64,000 nt of DNA. It comes from Lepraria neglecta. Lineage: Eukaryota; Ascomycota; Lecanoromycetes; Lecanorales; Stereocaulaceae. The notes below the pieces were generated by a model. It was not told where the DNA came from and did not search any database. It saw only the letters and a list, made by a program, of their open reading frames with translations. Positions 23,901-35,008 of the stretch are shown here, piece by piece; position 1 is the first letter of the stretch; each line of letters opens with the position of its first letter. The stretch is from the NCBI GenBank assembly GCA_033220425.1, contig CM065652.1:558001-622000 (forward strand), given 5' to 3'. A program made the translations under genes and the position numbers.

Positions 23901-26405
23901 ATTCCACATGTCACCCAACCAGACACTGCTCAAGAGGTTACGCAAAAGCCCTCAGTAGAGACATCGAACATCGCCTCCCACCAACCATCACAAGAAGAAT
24001 TGCGAGATCAATATCAGACTATACCCAGTCAGAAGCACTCCGCTGAGGATTTGAAGACTTCACATGTCCTTGAAAACGTGGACGAGCCCCAACCAGAATC
24101 CGATGCTATTGGCGAGCCCCCACGAGAGAACGTCACAGACCAATCTGTTGTTCCTCATCTGTCTACTCGGCGGCCTACGCCGAAGGCAGAAAAAGTGGTT
24201 GACCCTTATGCAGATCTAGATCCATGGGGTAAAGCATCGTTGAATCGATTTGCCGCAATGTTGCGAGAAGAAGCTCGAGCGGAGAGCAACAAAGATAAAT
24301 TGAACATATTCAATGTCTTCACAAGTCGAGAGTCTCGCTTGCGAGTCGTCTTGTACGGTACCGACGATGACCTCATAGTCCCACAGAAGCCGGCAGAGCA
24401 GAAGCCAGAAGCCAAGCCCACGCCGGAGAAAACTGGTTCTGTGAAGCAAGCTGTGCAACGGGCTAACACAATGAACCTCCAGCGCTCATTGAAGGCACTC
24501 CCTGCGTTACCTACAAATCGAGAAAGTGTGGTAGGTCTTCCTGGAAATGCCTTGGCCCCATTGGTGATACAGGATACTTCAAATTCAAAGGCAAAAAATG
24601 GAACTCCTCAGCCATCTGCGGAGGACTCTCCCTCGGATGAAGCACAATACAGTCCTGGTGGCAGACCCATAATATCTCGCCCCCAAAGGATGAGCGTGGA
24701 GAGCGGGATAGCCTCGACGCTGCACACACGCTCATCCTCTCTTCGAGACAATGCTGTGGACTCGCCAAGCTCCGATGCACCAATCGCTCTAGAAACCGAA
24801 GGCACGGGAGAGTCTAGTAAGCCACCTATCAGATCCACCGGAGGTCGTTCAGAAGTCAAGAACTACCTGGCAAATCGCAAGTCCGTCTGTCGCCCGTACG
24901 CGACATTAACACAAGGGTCACTGGAGAGCGGATCCAATTTCGGGAGAGAACTAGATCTCAAGCTTGACAGCAATGTGAATGCTCCTATTGCAGCTCCAAC
25001 GAGTCAATACAATCCGAACAATCCGATTAAAGGAGACGATGCTTCTGACACGACGATCAAGCAAAAATCAACTGGAGCCGAGCCGGTACCAGCGCTACCA
25101 GATCTACGACGCTTTGTGAAGGCCGACTTCGATCCCTTAGTTCTAGCCCTCCCAGAGTCAGAAGCGACCGTTTATGAATCCGCTCGACTAAAGGATCTCA
25201 AGAATGTCATTGACGCTGTTCCTGATGACTTTAGCTTTATTCATCAAAGCGTTATCGCATGGGACGCTAAAGCAAAGAAGCAACGTGAAGAGAACGATCG
25301 ACAGCGGCATGCGCGGCAGGTAGAGTCCGAGCAGAGAATCGACTCACTTTTTGACGATCATGAGATCGGATACGGAGACATCTCCGAGCTGGAGGCCGAG
25401 TTCAAGCAGTCGGAAGCGGCAAGAAGAGCTGACGAGGACCGTTCGGAATATCAGACTTTCGTAGCCGTTGTCTTCAACATTGTCTGGACACGTCTGCACT
25501 ATGAGCTTGATCAGCTTGTACCTCACTACGAGCAGTATTCAAAGTTGATGAACGATACGCTAGCTGGTAAAGAGATGTTTGAGGTGTCGGATGATGGGCT
25601 TGCGCTTGCGCCAACAATGAGTGCCTTTCTCGGGTTGCACCAGAAGCTCGAAATCCGTCATCAGAAGGCATTCGAAGCGGTCCTGGAGAGAGACCGTCGG
25701 CTGAAGAAGACTGAAATCTCCCCGTGGTATACTCTGAGCAACATTGCGAAGGTCAAGCAGCTGGAAAAACAGTTTGAAGATGCAGAGAAGAAGGCCATCA
25801 TCGAGTATTGCCAGCAGCGTGACACAAGAGCCAATCGACTCATGGATGTACTTGACCAAAATACGCTTCGGGGAGTGGGTGCGAACCAGGATTACATGGA
25901 AGCGATCATGAAAGCGGTGCGCAGGATCGCGTCTGGCAGAGCTTTTGCTTCTGTGTCTGGGTCGAACGAGCCAACAGCCGGCCTGGAGGAGGTTGAGAAG
26001 GCCAAAGCTATCACCGGTCTCTTGGCTACGTCTTCAGAGCAGATCGTGCAGACATTCCACGTCGCAGATATGCTCTTGAATTCCGCAGACTACGAACTCT
26101 CCCTTGCAAAGGCCAAGATTTCGAAGGCGGACATGGCAACGCTGGCCAAATTGAAAGAGGAGAGGATGAAAGAGGACCAGAAACTAATGAGAGACCTGGA
26201 GCATCGTCTGGCGCTTATTAGGGAGGACTCTCGGAGAACGAATGACGAAATCGTCAAGTTGATGCTGTTCTTGGGCGTTCAAAATGGACGAGCCGACAGT
26301 ACACCAGTGCAGGCAGGACCTGCGGATCCCGGGCATGAAAAAAGAATACAAAAGGCACTAGAGGAAGCGAAGAAAAGGAATGCATTAAAGGAGTCTTGCG
26401 GATGA
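20991..26405 (+). CDS. very large disordered/coiled-coil protein of unknown function (1764 aa)
   Basis: Three exons (20991-21129, 21182-21540, 21609-26405) give 1764 residues. Exon 1 was found from the intron at 21130-21181 (GTATGC, CTAAC, CAG), which fixes phase and joins SAENSPSHN to GSTWSLNHDP. Residues 1 to about 1150 are low-complexity, rich in Ser, Pro, Gln and Glu, with many SP/TP sites. The last 600 residues are more ordered: PYADLDPWGKASLNRFAAML, then LNIFNVFTSRESRLRVVLYG, then a long charged region with coiled-coil segments (KQREENDRQRHARQVESEQR; LKEERMKEDQKLMRDLEHRL) ending in MLFLGVQNG. I do not recognise the family; the C-terminal part looks like the conserved half. There is no signal peptide, membrane helix or catalytic motif. 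It could be a cytoskeletal or scaffold protein, but the sequence does not prove this. Confidence 0.85.
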
Positions 26406-27380
26406 GGATTCGTCGCCAATTTCCATGAAGAATTGTTTTTGATACCCCTCGCTATGCAAAGTCGCGTTTACGATCTACATATTTGACGGTTTTGTCCAGG
26501 TGAGTGTAACGAACTGCTCATGATTCCTGTTACGATATCAGGTTTTGGGTATATCTGAGCGCTACAGCGCAGCGAACATATTATACACATATAATCATAA
26601 TTTATTATTTAATTTGATATTGCTAGTATTTGGGATTCTTCCGATCGTTGAAGCAAATGATCGACGATCAGGTAATTCTGTCACCGACTCATCGGACGGC
26701 ATCGACAACCTTGCTAGCAAAAGACCCTGATGTGGATCTGCGTGTGGCTAAGGTGCGTGCCGGGGGGCAGCATTAGCGTTACGCCCGGACGCCTATTGGA
26801 ATCAGCAGGCACTTCAGATTACGAGAGTGCCGAGGGCGGACGTTAAATGCATCCGTATTGCGCCACGTTGGATTTTGATCATTATTATTCTTTGCCTCAC
26901 GAATGGATAAGCTTTTGAGATACCGGCAGTCGGTCTGTTGGCAGTTGCTGCTCGGAGTCAGGTAAAGTAAGCACAGCTCGGCAAGGTAAGCCTGAATCTT
27001 GTGGTGGAGGAGGCGAAACAGGTATTAGTTTGAGCAAAAGCGCAGCGGATGCCTCAAGCCTTTCCCTCTCAATTCAACAGTATCTTACACCGGCGCAAAT
27101 TTTTGTAGCTTCTCCTAGAAATCATACCCGGCTTCAAAATAGAGTAGCTTCACTGCGTGATAGAAGAAAAAAGCACTGCATGGTAGGTAAGGTTAGCGGA
27201 TACGGGATTTTCCCAATGCCCAGCCACCATTTTAGCAACCTTAGCCACTCTGACGCAGCGTGCTGCGATCAAAGTCGCCAAATCAAGTTCACCTTCCTCC
27301 ATACCTATCCCTTACTCTCTGCCCATTGATCAATCATTTGCGTAATCGCAACCCCATAAAACATTTCCACAGTGCCACCT
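26406..27380. other. intergenic, no gene seen
   Basis: About 1 kb after the giant gene holds its 3' UTR and nothing I can name. The short ORFs at 26545 and 27030 have no protein-like composition. Confidence 0.4.
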
Positions 27381-27919
27381 CTAGGAAGAGCCAGGCACTG
27401 TCACTTTCCTTTGCATCCAGAAACGTTGAGAGAGCGTATGGCGCATCAGGCTGAATAAGACTCGGTCCACGACGCCACAGACAAAGGCCAGAACAACACA
27501 GAAGAGAAGAGCTAGCATTCCAAGAACACTACCATCCTTTGCGCTTCGGACCAGGCCAGTACACGTGAGGTCTGAGTTCTTGGTGCCGTGCAAAACGCCT
27601 CTCTGTTGGGCGATGCGTTCTCCAGCATTTGGCCAAAGACAGCATCTGGATCGGTCTCAAGGGGAGCAACTGGCGAGTGGTAAACAACAACTCGGCTTCT
27701 AAGCTTCGACTTGATCGGATGGACGGGGCTTACTTGGTTATAGACGCCTTGCTTTAGGTATGTTCGGCCTGCCTCCCTCGCCTGCGTCTTCAGCTCAGAA
27801 AGTTGAGCATAAATGAATGCTTCGAGGGATCTTCCGTCTTTCCCTATCAGGTTCATTCGCCCTAAGAAAAATGCGTCTCCCAGAACAGAGCCAGTGGAGA
27901 TGCTAACAGCCGTCGTCAT
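27381..27919 (-). CDS. uncertain small gene with one membrane helix
   Basis: Exon 1 (27919-27734) encodes 62 residues, including SVLGDAFFLGRMNLIGKDGR and LEAFIYAQLSELKTQAREAG. A donor GTAAGC follows at 27733. Joining it to an AG at 27603 keeps the frame and gives a second exon (27602-27381) with HGTKNSDLTCTGLVRSAKDG and a strong helix, GMLALLFCVVLAFVCGVV, for about 135 residues. That intron would be 131 bases, long for this genome, and has no strong branch site, so the join is a guess. Reading straight through gives a different end at 27512. I do not recognise the family. It is divergent from the C2H2 gene with only 76 bases between starts, so their leaders probably overlap or share a promoter. 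Confidence 0.4.
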
Positions 27920-27995
27920 GGCAGATATTACCCCTACCTACTCCTCTGCCAATACTACCTTCACACCAAGCAACAACCAAGCGACACATTCATAG

Positions 27996-30005
27996 ATGGC
28001 AGATTCTGTCGCCACTACCTCAACTTTTGACCCGCCGGCTGCGCCTCTTGATCAGTCTGCCAGCCCTCACACAACTGAGAGTTCTCGAAAGCGTCGTCGT
28101 TCTTCAAAGCAGTCGTCCGCCATCTCCCCCGAATCAAAATTCTCGAAAGCGGCACTCTCCCCCAAGTTCACGCCGAACGTGCTCACGGGAGCTGCGGGTA
28201 TACTTGATGAACAACGGGCGAGAGAGGAACAAACAGCCAGACAGCATAGCCCGAATCCGGCTGCTAAAGCCATCCGGGATCTATTGGAATCGCAGTCGAG
28301 TGGTATGAGCAGACCACAAGACGCCCCGAAAGAGGCTATCACCCTGAGCAAGCCTCTCGCCGAGGTAGCTCCTTCCATACAAGCGCCTTCTGGAGATGGC
28401 CAAGCTCTTTCACAAAATGAGAGTACTGTTCAAACAAGCCCTCAAAGCACGGCGAGCTTTCGAACGCTGGATAGCACCCCTGCCGCTACTATTACTGCTA
28501 ATGGAGCGTCGGTGGCAAGTCCAGGTCAAATGGACGACGTCCAGGGCGACGATGATGAGAGTCCACAACCAGATGCTCATCACCAGACTGGCGATGATGG
28601 CAGCGGTGCCGATCCTGATGAAGGTAGATCTACCAAGGCTTTCACATATCCTGGACCGATGCTAAGTGCTCAAGCCCATCGAACAGCAAGCTTGCCACAA
28701 TCTGGGTACGGCAGCAGTAGGGACAACAACAGGTCTCCATCCACCAAGAGACACAAGTGCCCGTACTGTAGTACTGATTTTACCAGACATCACAACCTGA
28801 AAAGTCACCTCCTCACTCATAGCCATGAAAAGCCTTACAGATGCGACACTTGCGAAGCCAGTTTCCGACGCCTACATGACTTGAAACGACATACAAAGCT
28901 TCATACGGGCGAAAGACCTCACGTATGTCCAAAATGCGATCGCAGCTTTGCCCGTGGCGATGCACTAGCGAGACACAACAAAGGTCAGGGCGGCTGCGCC
29001 GGCCGCAGATCGAGTATGGGTAGCTATGGCGGTGACGAAAAACATGAGGATAGAATACGAGCTGGGGATGGAGACAGCATGCCTGGTATTATGTACACTG
29101 GGGAAGCCTCGCATGAACCTGAGCATATGGACGAAGATACTGAAAGCCCCAGCGGGAGGAGCCTTCCGAGCATACGGAAGCATGAGGCGCCTGACGAGCA
29201 CCATCGACAAGTGCGAGAGCATTCTAGCATTTATCAATCTCGACAGCCAAGCACGTATCCCCCAGTAGCTGCTCGTCCACCTACAGGTGGCCTATATCCC
29301 CCGGCTGCAAGTCCAAGAGGGACACCTGCTCAGTCTCCGCTCAACCAAACATCATTTCCGCCTGGCTCTGGTCCTTCAAGTAGCTTCCAGGTTTCTGGAC
29401 CAAACGTGTTTGCTCAAGGCGGCATGACTGAAAGCCCTAAACCTCTGTCACCCGCTGGCATGACATCTCACCAGTTGGGCCATCCAGACTCCGGAATCCA
29501 TCGTAATCGATCTCCCAGCTTGACGCAGCAATTTCAGCAGCAGCAATTCGGTCGACGTCCCACTGGTCACAACGCGTCACCGCCAATGAGTTTACCACCA
29601 CCACACCCAGGAGGTAGCCACTCTAATGCCCCGCAACTGCCCTCGTTGCCTGGTCTGAACCCTCCCGAACCAAGATTTACACTACAGAGTCAAGCTCCCG
29701 CGCCTGCCCAGCTACACTCAACGGCGGCCAACAGTCTTCCTGGACCCCCTCACGGACCCAGTTCTCCAAGCTATCCTCCGGGGAACATGTCTTCAGCAAA
29801 CAATAGCCTCTCCAGCCACAGCACAGGACCTCATCCCAGCTTTGACCGGGTTCACAACACTCATCCACAGTCTCTTGAGCAGGTTTGGTCCTATGCTCGA
29901 AGTCTGGAGGCCAAGATTGAGCGAATTCAAGGCCAGGTCACCTTATTACAGAATCAGCTAGATGCAGCCATTCAGCAGCAGCGGCCACCACAGCAACAAC
30001 GCTAA
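27996..30005 (+). CDS. C2H2 zinc-finger transcription regulator (669 aa)
   Basis: This is a single-exon gene. The N-terminal 250 residues are disordered, with a basic nuclear-signal-like SSRKRRRSSKQSS near residue 30. Three tandem fingers lie at about 254-335: CPYC...HLLTH, CDTC...HTKLH and CPKC...H, with linkers HSHEKPYR and TGERPHV. The third finger ends RHNKGQGGC, so its last zinc ligand is probably Cys (C2HC). The next 300 residues are rich in Pro, Ser, Gln and His. At the C-terminus, SLEAKIERIQGQVTLLQNQL forms a short coiled coil followed by Gln repeats, suggesting dimer formation. The finger array indicates DNA binding and the rest an activation or repression region. Targets cannot be read from the sequence. 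It lacks the finger pattern of yeast Azf1 or Msn2, so no gene name is given. Confidence 0.9.
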   Translation: MADSVATTSTFDPPAAPLDQSASPHTTESSRKRRRSSKQSSAISPESKFSKAALSPKFTPNVLTGAAGILDEQRAREEQTARQHSPNPAAKAIRDLLESQSSGMSRPQDAPKEAITLSKPLAEVAPSIQAPSGDGQALSQNESTVQTSPQSTASFRTLDSTPAATITANGASVASPGQMDDVQGDDDESPQPDAHHQTGDDGSGADPDEGRSTKAFTYPGPMLSAQAHRTASLPQSGYGSSRDNNRSPSTKRHKCPYCSTDFTRHHNLKSHLLTHSHEKPYRCDTCEASFRRLHDLKRHTKLHTGERPHVCPKCDRSFARGDALARHNKGQGGCAGRRSSMGSYGGDEKHEDRIRAGDGDSMPGIMYTGEASHEPEHMDEDTESPSGRSLPSIRKHEAPDEHHRQVREHSSIYQSRQPSTYPPVAARPPTGGLYPPAASPRGTPAQSPLNQTSFPPGSGPSSSFQVSGPNVFAQGGMTESPKPLSPAGMTSHQLGHPDSGIHRNRSPSLTQQFQQQQFGRRPTGHNASPPMSLPPPHPGGSHSNAPQLPSLPGLNPPEPRFTLQSQAPAPAQLHSTAANSLPGPPHGPSSPSYPPGNMSSANNSLSSHSTGPHPSFDRVHNTHPQSLEQVWSYARSLEAKIERIQGQVTLLQNQLDAAIQQQRPPQQQR

Positions 30006-32008
30006 TTTTCGTTGGCTTATCAACAGCCTCAAAAGTCTGGCTGGGGACCATGCAAGTCCATACCAACGGCCTTCAAACCTAGAATACACTTACCTTTTTG
30101 TCTTCATTGTTGTCATAGTTGGCGGACGGAGGAGCATTAGCGAACGGAAAAGGCGTCATCTGAAAAAGCCCAGTACACGATGGCGGCTTACGACCAGCGG
30201 TAAGACATGATCATGGTCCAATCAAGCATTGGATGGTGCATATCAAAAAAGGGAACGTGATGATAGGGCTAGATACCAGAGTAATGACGGTTACCTTTGC
30301 AAATTACCGCTACAGGGCAGTTGGGTTTCCTTACATACTTCCATTTGTTGTTGGGCGTTGGGAGAAAGAGGGTGAGTAGCTCATTTGCTTGCGGCTGCTT
30401 TTCATACATCTACTTTATTGGCATCATTGAGCGAAGTAGGTACAGATAGTGGTGTCTTTAGAGTTCATCTCTGTATCATAGCTTCCTACATGAAGTGATC
30501 ATAACTTATAACTGGTTTCGATACAAACAATCCCTGGACATAGTAGCGATCGAAGTTAGCTATGCTCTAAGGACAGATCTCGCCCAGAGTGCCCAAGAAC
30601 AGCCTTTGTTTCAACGGTAACATTGCCTCAAGATGTACATGTATAAAGCGCGTCTCCCAGCAGAGCTCGCACAGCCTTCCCGGAATGCGGAAAGAACCAT
30701 CCTCCCTACGTTTCATCCTTTCCCAATCCTTTACCAACATCAAAGCCTCTGAATCGAGAAGTCACCAGGCATCGTATTTGCTCTTTACAGTGTTCTCAAA
30801 CAATCCTTCGCGTTCAGCATCATCGATCTAACATCCTGGTGGCGCAAGATCGCTTGACCTCGAACATACAGGGTTCTCGAACCAACGTCCATCCAATAGT
30901 GAACGGCAATACTGACCAACTGTCGTCGGAAGGAGCCTCATCTCGCCCCACCCGGAGCGCTGGAATCCTCAATAACTGAGCACCAGATAAGTAAGACGTA
31001 AATCTATCAAGGATACCGTTCTCAGCAGCGAGGACAAGTGTTCGATTCCAGTCCGGCCTTTCGACGATGATGTCGAAGCCTACCAATCACCGTGATTATG
31101 CCTTGCTGTGCTAAACTTGGGCAACTTCGGTCATCTCCATTATGCTTTCGTTTCAAGCAGAAAAAGTCATATAATTGCTTGCGCCTCATCGACTAAAGTG
31201 CTGTGAACATTTCGCGGCACAGTTGGGCTGAAGGAGGCCTAAACTACTTTGGGGATTAGTTACCACCCCACCCTAGACTCCTTCAGGAATGACTCGAAAG
31301 TCCAGTGACCTCGATTTCATGCGGGACTGCTCAAACATTGAACAATCCGTCGAGCCACTCCCAGAACTTGAAGCCAAGGCCGCCAATCGCCCCCTTTGAG
31401 CTCTCAGCCTCAAGTGTCAATATTATTGACATCGGACCAAGTCCTCTTGGGTCACCTTGGCCCGGTCTTGACCATGCCGCCCCTGACCTATACATGGCCC
31501 TGATAGCCAATGACAAGGCCAGTGTGGACTCATCTAACCCAGCCAAGGGCACTCGCCAATCTTTGACTCAAGTCGTACCCACTGAAGCTGTTATCTCATG
31601 CCTGTAGCGGGATCGCTAAGCCTGGGAGCGGCCGGATAGAACCTCCCGTTCATTCTCCCAACCTCCATAACATGCCTTCTGGTCCTATCGTTTCGAGCTG
31701 AGCCTGCCGCGCTACTATCAAGATGCTCAGCCGACTGTCGAGAAGCTCGGAGAGTGGTCTCAGAAGCCATAGCCGTGCGGCGACTTCGCTTTCTCATCAC
31801 TCTGACTGGCGTTTGTGTCTCCTAAGCGCCGCGTATGGGGCTGGTGCTATCCGCTTCTCCTTTCACTGATTGTCTTCTGTCATTTCGAGCTTGTTGCCTG
31901 GATCCCGAGTCATCTCTTTGATATAAAGAGCATCATGTTGATCCAAAATCTAAATCCTGCAATTCGATATCCTTCCCCTGTCTACCATTCATTGTTCTTC
32001 CATTGCCC
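30006..32008. other. 2 kb intergenic, no gene seen
   Basis: Between the C2H2 gene and the SWIM gene only short ORFs occur on both strands (for example around 30.6-31.1 and 31.3-31.6 kb). They show no splice-supported extension and no known motif. It contains the SWIM gene's promoter. Confidence 0.4.
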
Positions 32009-33531
32009 ATGTCGGACCCCGCACGATTATTTCAGAGCCTCAACCTGGACGATATGCCGGTCACTCGCTCCCAGTCCCAAATCCCACATCAGAGAGGAGG
32101 CAGGACTCCTCGAGGTGGAGGGCGACGTCGAGGTCGTGGCCGTGCTCAACCACAAGTCGGTCCAATACGATCCCACAGTGGCATCCAATATGATACGCAG
32201 ATGCTATCACCTACATCTTCTCGACATGCCGCTGAAGGCCTCCAGTCCGAGTTCATGGTCGATCGTTTAGAGGGTTTTAATTCTGGCCGGGACAGATACT
32301 ACGCTTTCCAACTGAGTAAACCAGTCGCTGTGCGCATACATGACCCGGCTGTTGGGGCTGATAGGATCTTCGAATGCACCTGTGCGGAGTTTCGAAACAC
32401 ACTCCGACCTTGTGCTCACGTCTGGGTAAGATCTTGGGCAAGCCAATCCGATCTACAGGACCATGCTTACTAGTACAGTGGCTATTTGACGGCCTTCATG
32501 CAGTGCGCTCCAAGGATGAACAAGGAGCTGCTGCACCGAGACCCACTCAGATAGAATTGACCGCTCAGTTCAGCCAGCTGTTCCCTTTCATTGCAGAAAG
32601 ACAGGCTACTCTACCAAGAGAGCTCAACCGATTAGGCGTCGACGTTCCAGATCCGGATGATGAACTCCCTGTTCCAGACATCTTGAACGACATCCTTGCA
32701 AGCTTCTACGATGACATGATCCCTAGTGAGGCCAATGACGATTTTGTGAACCAGGTTTCACACGTATCTCCGGATGACATCCTTGTTGAAGGGAACCTTC
32801 CAGCCACGATCTACCGCCTCGCGCTTCGGGACGATGCTTTCTGTAGGCGTTTACAGCAGCTAGTGCCTCGCGAGGTACGCGCTAAACGGTACTACGAGAC
32901 CCAGTACCTAAGGCTACAAGCAACTTTGCAGCGATTGAATCAATACGCCGAGACAGGTCCATCCGTAGGTCGCTTACCTGGAATTCCCAGCGATCTCGAC
33001 GTACCTGATTGTGCGAGGTTGCTTCGCTCCATTGTTCACCAGATGTGCGAAGACCACGACGCCAGGTCTGCTGTAGTTCCACTTGATGATGCGGCGGCAT
33101 CTCAACTGGCCTTGATTCTCGTGAGACTCATTGAGGAAGTCGTGCATTACAACAAAGACATCTACCAGGGCGCTCAATGGAATAGGGGCCAACCCGCCAA
33201 CGAGCACCCAAGAGAACGCAATTTGTTCGCCTACTTAATCGGCGATCCACCCTACGCCTACTCACACGACGATCCACTCTACAACGCTCGCTTCCCTTCA
33301 TGGGAGATCGACCATTTCGTTATCGATCGGCTCCAAGGCTTCCCTACAGACCAATGGATTCATCTATTCGAGAAGCTCACTAACATTAAAGATAAAATCG
33401 AGGAGTTCGATACGAGGGAAATGCCAACTTCCCTCCAGTACGCCGGCAGAATCGACGAGATGCTACGCGCCTATACAGCTACTGTGCACGAGCCGAGCTC
33501 CTCTACGTATCAAATGCCACGACCAGGATAG
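32009..33531 (+). CDS. SWIM zinc-finger protein (489 aa)
   Basis: Two exons (32009-32425, 32479-33531, intron 53 bases) give 489 residues. After a basic, Arg/Gly-rich stretch (GGRTPRGGGRRRGRGRAQ) comes FECTCAEFRNTLRPCAHVWW, which matches the SWIM pattern C-x-C-x(n)-C-x-H at about residues 122-135; the intron falls right after it. The remaining 350 residues are mostly helical and acidic, with no catalytic motif. SWIM fingers bind DNA or partner proteins in MuDR-type transposases, Shu-complex recombination factors and ubiquitin ligases. Here the protein has no RING or transposase core, so only a binding role is inferred. The Arg/Gly-rich stretch could bind RNA. The ATG at 32009 was chosen because the codon before it in frame at 32003 is TTG. 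Confidence 0.8.
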
Positions 33532-34057
33532 TACACGTTCATCCGAAAAGTCGAGGACTTGGGAGGTGTAAGATAGGGGTGGGAGTTGCGGGCTTCTTTA
33601 CGATTTCCCTGGATATACTAATTTTCGATACCTTAGATTTTGGGCAGTAGTGTCGATTGCCTTGCGTCAATTTTCATTTGTCATCTCTTTGGTGATGTCC
33701 TGCTGGTTGTTTGAATGATGGTCGTGTCTCGGTATACATCTAGAAGGGGTCATCATTTCCTTTACCTTATAATTCTTATGTCTGCTTTTTCCCATAGTCT
33801 GGGGCTGGTCCCCACATTTATTGCCAAGTCAATGTACGCTCGTTCAGACCACGACCCAAGCCACACGATCAGCCACAATTTGAGCAAATTTAGCACCTTT
33901 GCAACTCAACACCTCTTGGCTCGGGCAGATATTATAATTTTGCTTCTCTAGCATTCCCCCAAATCCCCGATCAGTCTAATCTCGAGATATCATAGTTTAC
34001 AAATCGAACTACATTTCCACTGCCTCCTACAAAAGAACGCACTATAAATTACCCAAC
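33532..34057. promoter_or_regulatory. upstream region of Gly-Asp-Ser gene A
   Basis: This holds the SWIM gene's 3' UTR and the promoter of the next gene. The run CAATTTGAGCAAATTT near 33876 resembles CAATTTGAGTAAGTTT near 34814 before gene B, which suggests the pair was duplicated with part of its upstream DNA. Confidence 0.4.
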
Positions 34058-34429
34058 ATGAGCCAACGCATCTCCCGCCTCTGCCACTACAGATCACATT
34101 CGGAAACTCGCAGCAATTCCAACGACTCCGATGATAAATTGGATAAGATTCAAGCAAAAACGCAGAAAAAGGCGCAGAGAGAAACCAAGAGGAAGGTCCA
34201 AAAACGACTGGAGAAGAATAGACGGTCGTATCGATCATCGAACGCTACGTCTACCATACCTTGGACATCCAGTTCGAGTAATTCGAATTTGGGAGTTGTG
34301 GGATATTCTGGGAGCGATTCTGGGGGCGATTCTGGCTATAGTGGTGGTGACTCTGGGTACTTTGGCGGTGATTCAGGCTGTGGAGGGGGAGGGGGAGGGG
34401 GAGGGGGAGATAGTGGTCGGTGCTGTTGA
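34058..34429 (+). CDS. Gly-Asp-Ser repeat protein A, ends in Cys-Cys (123 aa)
   Basis: The 123-residue ORF begins MSQRISRLCHYRSHSETRSN, has a very basic middle (KIQAKTQKKAQRETKRKVQK) and a Ser/Thr-rich linker. It ends in repeats of GDSG with aromatic or Cys residues (GYSGGDSGYFGGDSGCGG), a run of Gly and the C-terminal RCC. The gene next door (start 35009) shares the same plan and head motif, so the two are paralogues. I know no family with this combination. The last two Cys could be lipid-modified (geranylgeranyl or palmitoyl), and Cys9 near the N-terminus could be palmitoylated; both are inferences. The Gly run is coded by a GGGGGA microsatellite, so its length may vary between strains. There is no signal peptide. 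Confidence 0.7.
   Translation: MSQRISRLCHYRSHSETRSNSNDSDDKLDKIQAKTQKKAQRETKRKVQKRLEKNRRSYRSSNATSTIPWTSSSSNSNLGVVGYSGSDSGGDSGYSGGDSGYFGGDSGCGGGGGGGGGDSGRCC
34381..34412 (+). repeat. GGGGGA microsatellite inside protein A
   Basis: About four units of a 6-base GGGGGA repeat code for the Gly run just before the GDSGRCC tail. Such tracts slip easily during replication. A change that is not a multiple of three bases would remove the Cys-Cys end. Confidence 0.8.
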
Positions 34430-35008
34430 TAGTGTGGTAGGTTTCTGCGGAGGAAGTAGACGTGTTTAAATGTAAACAGGTGGATATGGCACGCTTTTGG
34501 GATCATAAGTACCTCTTACTTGTATTTTGGAGTGGGACTGCTGAGGCTTTTCCAGCTCGAAGCTTCATTATATGTGTGCTTCGGTTGATTGAACTGGTCA
34601 GATGTCATGACTGTGTAGAATTCGTTGACCGGTCGGTTCACTCTTGTCGTTTTCTTTCCCATCGAAGTAGCTTTAGCGCAACCTGTCTACCTTACCTAAT
34701 CTCTCCATAACATGCCGTGTTGTGGAGCGGCAAGTCTCCACAATTCCTGCCAAGTGGCTTCACATTTTATTTCGAGTCACGTCCTACCTCAAAATTCGAC
34801 TCACATGCAACGACAATTTGAGTAAGTTTCAGTTGCCACTCTGCAAATCACGTGTGAACTCATTCGCTACCTTGGTTATATACCTTGTGGCCGCATGCTT
34901 TCGGAGGCTTCCATTTTCTCTAATACACTGATCACCTCCAAGTCGATCAAACCTTCAAAGACGAATCGCCATCAACTCTTACAACATACACAACTCCACA
35001 CAACAACA
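34430..35008. promoter_or_regulatory. region between the two Gly-Asp-Ser genes
   Basis: This is 3' UTR of gene A and promoter of gene B. TATATACC near 34875 is a possible TATA element about 130 bases before the gene B ATG. No other gene is seen. Confidence 0.4.

Noticed and set aside
27512-27919. Single-exon 135-residue reading of the small gene
   Set aside because: It runs through a good GTAAGC donor and its second half has no protein-like features; kept only as an alternative.
34381-34412. GGGGGA tract as a possible regulatory G-quadruplex
   Set aside because: It is within the coding frame and explained by the Gly run; structure formation cannot be judged from sequence alone.
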